41,356 nucleotides of DNA, taken from contig NW_003151777.1 in the NCBI RefSeq assembly GCF_000003605.2, forward strand, positions 57,543 through 98,898, written 5' to 3'. Below are positions 40,101-41,356 of this stretch, piece after piece. How positions within the stretch are numbered: position 1 is the stretch's first letter; the number at the start of each line of letters is the position of its first letter. The DNA is from Saccoglossus kowalevskii (lineage: Eukaryota > Hemichordata > Enteropneusta > Harrimaniidae). Both the position numbers and the translations under genes were made by a program. The notes below the pieces were generated by a model that was not told the DNA's origin, made no database searches, and saw only the letters and a program-made list of their open reading frames with translations.

Positions 40101-41356
40101 AGCTTTTTATTTATACCGCCATGTGTTGTAGATCATTGCCGCCACATTTAAACACTTTCCTTTGTTGTCAGATGCAGAAATCATTAGCGGGTGATGGAAA
40201 TAGGAACCATTAATGAACTTGATGTTTGCACAGTGCAACATTTTTTTCATTGGCATTTACTGTTAATATCATTAAATAATTACTAGAAACAGGGAAAATT
40301 ATATATAATAATAAAGTTTTCATGAAAATATTGAAAAGTATACACTCAGATATGCGTCATTTGATATAATTGCATACTGCATTGTTAGTGCAAAATCATT
40401 ATGTGAAATTACACCTGAACTAATCCCATTTTGAACTGCACGTACATGCTTATTTTGGAGACCGCCATCATGTTTGTCAAGTTTCTTTTTCTTCAATAAG
40501 ACACAGACCCTGTGACAAACCAAACCAAGACTGCACTAGATCTCTGCATTATCCGTAAGATGTTTGTTAATCCAAAGCTTATTTGCCAATTTAGATTACA
40601 TTACCATTTATGAATAATTAATGATCAGGTTGTAGATCCCAAAACAAACCAAGGCTGCTAAAGTTTTTTTTTTATCTACTTGGAAAAACATCTCTGACTC
40701 ACGAGTATGCTAATTTGAAGATTTGTTACAGCAGTGATGTTTGTTTCACTCCATTTATGAAATGTGTGTACTTACATGTGAAGCAACAAGAGCACCAACT
40801 GACCATCCAATCAACACCACCGGTCTATTTGGAAAATGACTCTGCAGCTAAGTGTACAAACAGATTAGAATAACATAAGTTCAGTATTCACTTATGATCA
40901 AAATTACTATCATGTCGCATCTAAATGCTAAAACTACCTGATTTGTACACATAATTTTTGTTCACTCTCATGTGATCAGTAAATAAGTTAATTTTTGGAA
41001 ACATCATCACATCTATGGTTTTGGAAACATGTAAAATGTCCATTTAAATGTTGCAGAAATCCAAGCATTTATTTCTATAAATTTGTCAAGAAATATATTC
41101 GACTTTTTCTTTTAGAGATGAGCACACATTTTATCTTAAAATACAAGGACATCCATGGTGTACAACATCACTTACTTCCAAGACTTTAGTTCTAACAGCT
41201 CCAATCATGTGTTCTAAGCACTGACTGATACCAACTCCGGATCCACCGTTCACCGTATGCATAGTGACCGGGATAACTTTACCAAGATTAGACAACTGTG
41301 AATTCCAGAATCTCATACGTCTTGATAATGTATGAGAATGATGAGTCGGACCACTT
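34483..41356 (-). CDS. KANSL3: KANSL3, KAT8 regulatory NSL complex subunit 3 (5' end outside window); seven exons joined
   Basis: The join (minus strand) is 41356-41176, 40847-40776, 39759-39685, 39296-39075, 37820-37626, 37439-37241, 37106-34483. It gives 1188 codons plus a stop in one frame after one leading base of a split codon. KANSL3 is a nuclear subunit of the non-specific-lethal complex with the MOF/KAT8 histone H4 acetyltransferase. The alpha/beta-hydrolase-fold core is unmistakable: [99 protein letters not shown] and [13 protein letters not shown] basic nuclear localisation segment (KKMKKKRKV) and a long Ser/Thr-rich tail follow. Human KANSL3 is about 900 residues in all, so this protein is clearly longer, mainly through its last exon. 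The N-terminal part is to the right of the window. Confidence 0.94.
34708..35268 (-). repeat. KANSL3: 27-bp coding tandem repeat: 9-residue Ser/Thr units in KANSL3
   Basis: About 20 units of nine residues, consensus SSSSSVGTT or PGSSSVVTT, are encoded in tandem, with occasional QRS-x-LVGTT variants. At the DNA level the plus strand repeats gacgaagaacttgacgttgt. The block is CpG-rich although the surrounding gene is CpG-poor, consistent with recent expansion. It also creates a 369-codon antisense open frame (34535-35644) that is not a gene. Confidence 0.92.
37241..37439 (-). CDS. KANSL3: KANSL3 exon (Gln/Ala-rich helical segment)
   Basis: The acceptor reads ttttgcag|GGT and the donor GGAG|gtaatc; 199 nt, phase 0 in and phase 1 out. 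It encodes [13 protein letters not shown], then a probably helical part, [17 protein letters not shown] followed by [16 protein letters not shown], with coiled-coil character. It lies between the basic linker and the Ser/Thr tail. Confidence 0.88.
37626..37820 (-). CDS. KANSL3: KANSL3 exon (end of hydrolase domain and nuclear localisation signal)
   Basis: The acceptor reads tctgacag|GAC and the donor AGTGAG|gtaaag; 195 nt, phase 0. It starts [11 protein letters not shown], directly continuing MVDRCIQ of the previous exon and matching the family's last helix. It then has an acidic linker, the basic cluster KKMKKKRKV, and a Lys/Pro-rich end. The frame was derived from the splice sites; no long ORF marks it on its own. 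Confidence 0.9.
38321..38986. mobile_element. Repeat element with hairpin end and internal ~150/290-bp duplications
   Basis: This lies within the KANSL3 intron 37821-39074. The left end has gtccccgttcc (38326-38336). The right end is a strong hairpin, agtccccgttttcggac / gtccgaacggggact (38949-38983), so the two ends are partly inverted copies. Inside, related blocks recur: atcatgac(c/a)gaaatgcac near 38371, atcatgaaacaaatgcac near 38528, atcatgaaaaaaatgcat near 38817, and aacaaaatccatccatgcat near 38420 and 38709. There is no transposase. It looks like a non-autonomous DNA element or Helitron-like unit with internal tandem structure. Confidence 0.65.
39075..39296 (-). CDS. KANSL3: KANSL3 exon (C-terminal half of the hydrolase fold)
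   Basis: The acceptor reads cttgcag|GAT; the donor is CAA|gtgcgt, a weaker GT site than the others. The exon is 222 nt, phase 0 both ends. It encodes [20 protein letters not shown], a linker, [40 protein letters not shown] and RCIQ. These are the most conserved strands of the family. The ADEH segment is where the active-site His of related hydrolases falls. Confidence 0.93.
39685..39759 (-). CDS. KANSL3: KANSL3 exon (strand after the nucleophile elbow)
   Basis: The acceptor reads tttctgcag|GTT and the donor AGAGGG|gtaagt; 75 nt, phase 0. It encodes [20 protein letters not shown] then EGGRG. The V-V-C-L-G-F-P-L block is a hallmark of KANSL3 and its TEX30 relatives. Confidence 0.92.
40065..40090. 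repeat. Perfect hairpin, 10-bp arms
   Basis: ttgcctttct at 40065-40074 pairs exactly with agaaaggcaa at 40081-40090 across a 6-base loop, inside the KANSL3 intron 39760-40775. That intron shows no other feature I can name. Confidence 0.8.
40776..40847 (-). CDS. KANSL3: KANSL3 micro-exon carrying the nucleophile elbow (GWSVG)
   Basis: The acceptor reads tacacttag|CTG and the donor TCACAT|gtaagt; 72 nt, phase 0, too short to stand out as an ORF. It encodes [25 protein letters not shown] preferred the acceptor at 40848-40849 because LQ then fills the two positions between the preceding LE and SHFP. GWSVG fits the GxSxG nucleophile-elbow pattern of alpha/beta hydrolases. Confidence 0.9.
41176..41356 (-). 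CDS. KANSL3: KANSL3 exon, cut by the right window edge
   Basis: The reading runs [60 protein letters not shown] and ends at the donor GAA|gtaagt in phase 0. The ATG at 41316 is internal. The start of the exon and of the gene lies to the right. This is the beginning of the conserved hydrolase-like domain. Confidence 0.92.

Overview
This is a nuclear genome window from a multicellular animal, most likely a marine invertebrate. Two split genes with clean GT-AG introns lie on the minus strand. Between and inside them are many small non-autonomous transposons, minisatellites and a tRNA-derived SINE. The base composition is AT-rich, and CpG-rich and CpG-poor blocks alternate, as expected under mosaic invertebrate methylation. 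The receptor type (a natriuretic-peptide/sperm-guanylyl-cyclase-like ectodomain) is compatible with a non-vertebrate deuterostome such as a hemichordate, echinoderm or lancelet. I cannot name the species.

Gene 1 (minus strand, 29531 down to 625, then off the left edge) encodes the amino-terminal 417 residues of a membrane receptor with an ANF-receptor-type ligand-binding ectodomain. I reconstructed five exons (28811-29531, 2840-3068, 2127-2220, 1171-1306, 625-695) whose splice phases all agree. Intron 1 is about 25.7 kb and fills most of the window. The membrane segment and any kinase-homology or cyclase domains would lie beyond position 1.

Gene 2 (minus strand, right edge down to 34483) is KANSL3, the alpha/beta-hydrolase-fold subunit of the NSL histone acetyltransferase complex. 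Seven exons are in the window: 41176-41356 (cut by the edge), 40776-40847, 39685-39759, 39075-39296, 37626-37820, 37241-37439 and a 2.6 kb terminal exon at 34483-37106. The terminal exon encodes a Ser/Thr-rich tail with an expanded 9-residue tandem repeat.

Layout, left to right: a minisatellite touching the exon 5 donor (1-617); receptor exons 5-2 with a second minisatellite (625-3068); the giant first intron (3069-28810), which holds a 1.1 kb foldback transposon, several MITE-like elements, a 146-bp higher-order minisatellite, an assembly gap (20448-20728), a perfect ATTT microsatellite, two perfect palindromes and many E-box/CRE palindromes; receptor exon 1; a 5 kb intergenic region (29532-34482) with promoter-like motif clusters, a SINE and a MITE that overlies the probable KANSL3 poly(A) region; then KANSL3.

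The two genes have no evident shared pathway: one is a cell-surface receptor, the other a nuclear chromatin factor. They are simply head-to-tail neighbours. No rRNA gene, functional tRNA gene, CRISPR array, prophage or operon was seen. The most interesting signals are a roughly 28 kb CpG-rich domain that starts and stops sharply, the enrichment of TCACGTGA and TGACGTCA palindromes inside it, a Ser at the nucleophile elbow of KANSL3, and the repeat-expanded Ser/Thr tail of KANSL3.
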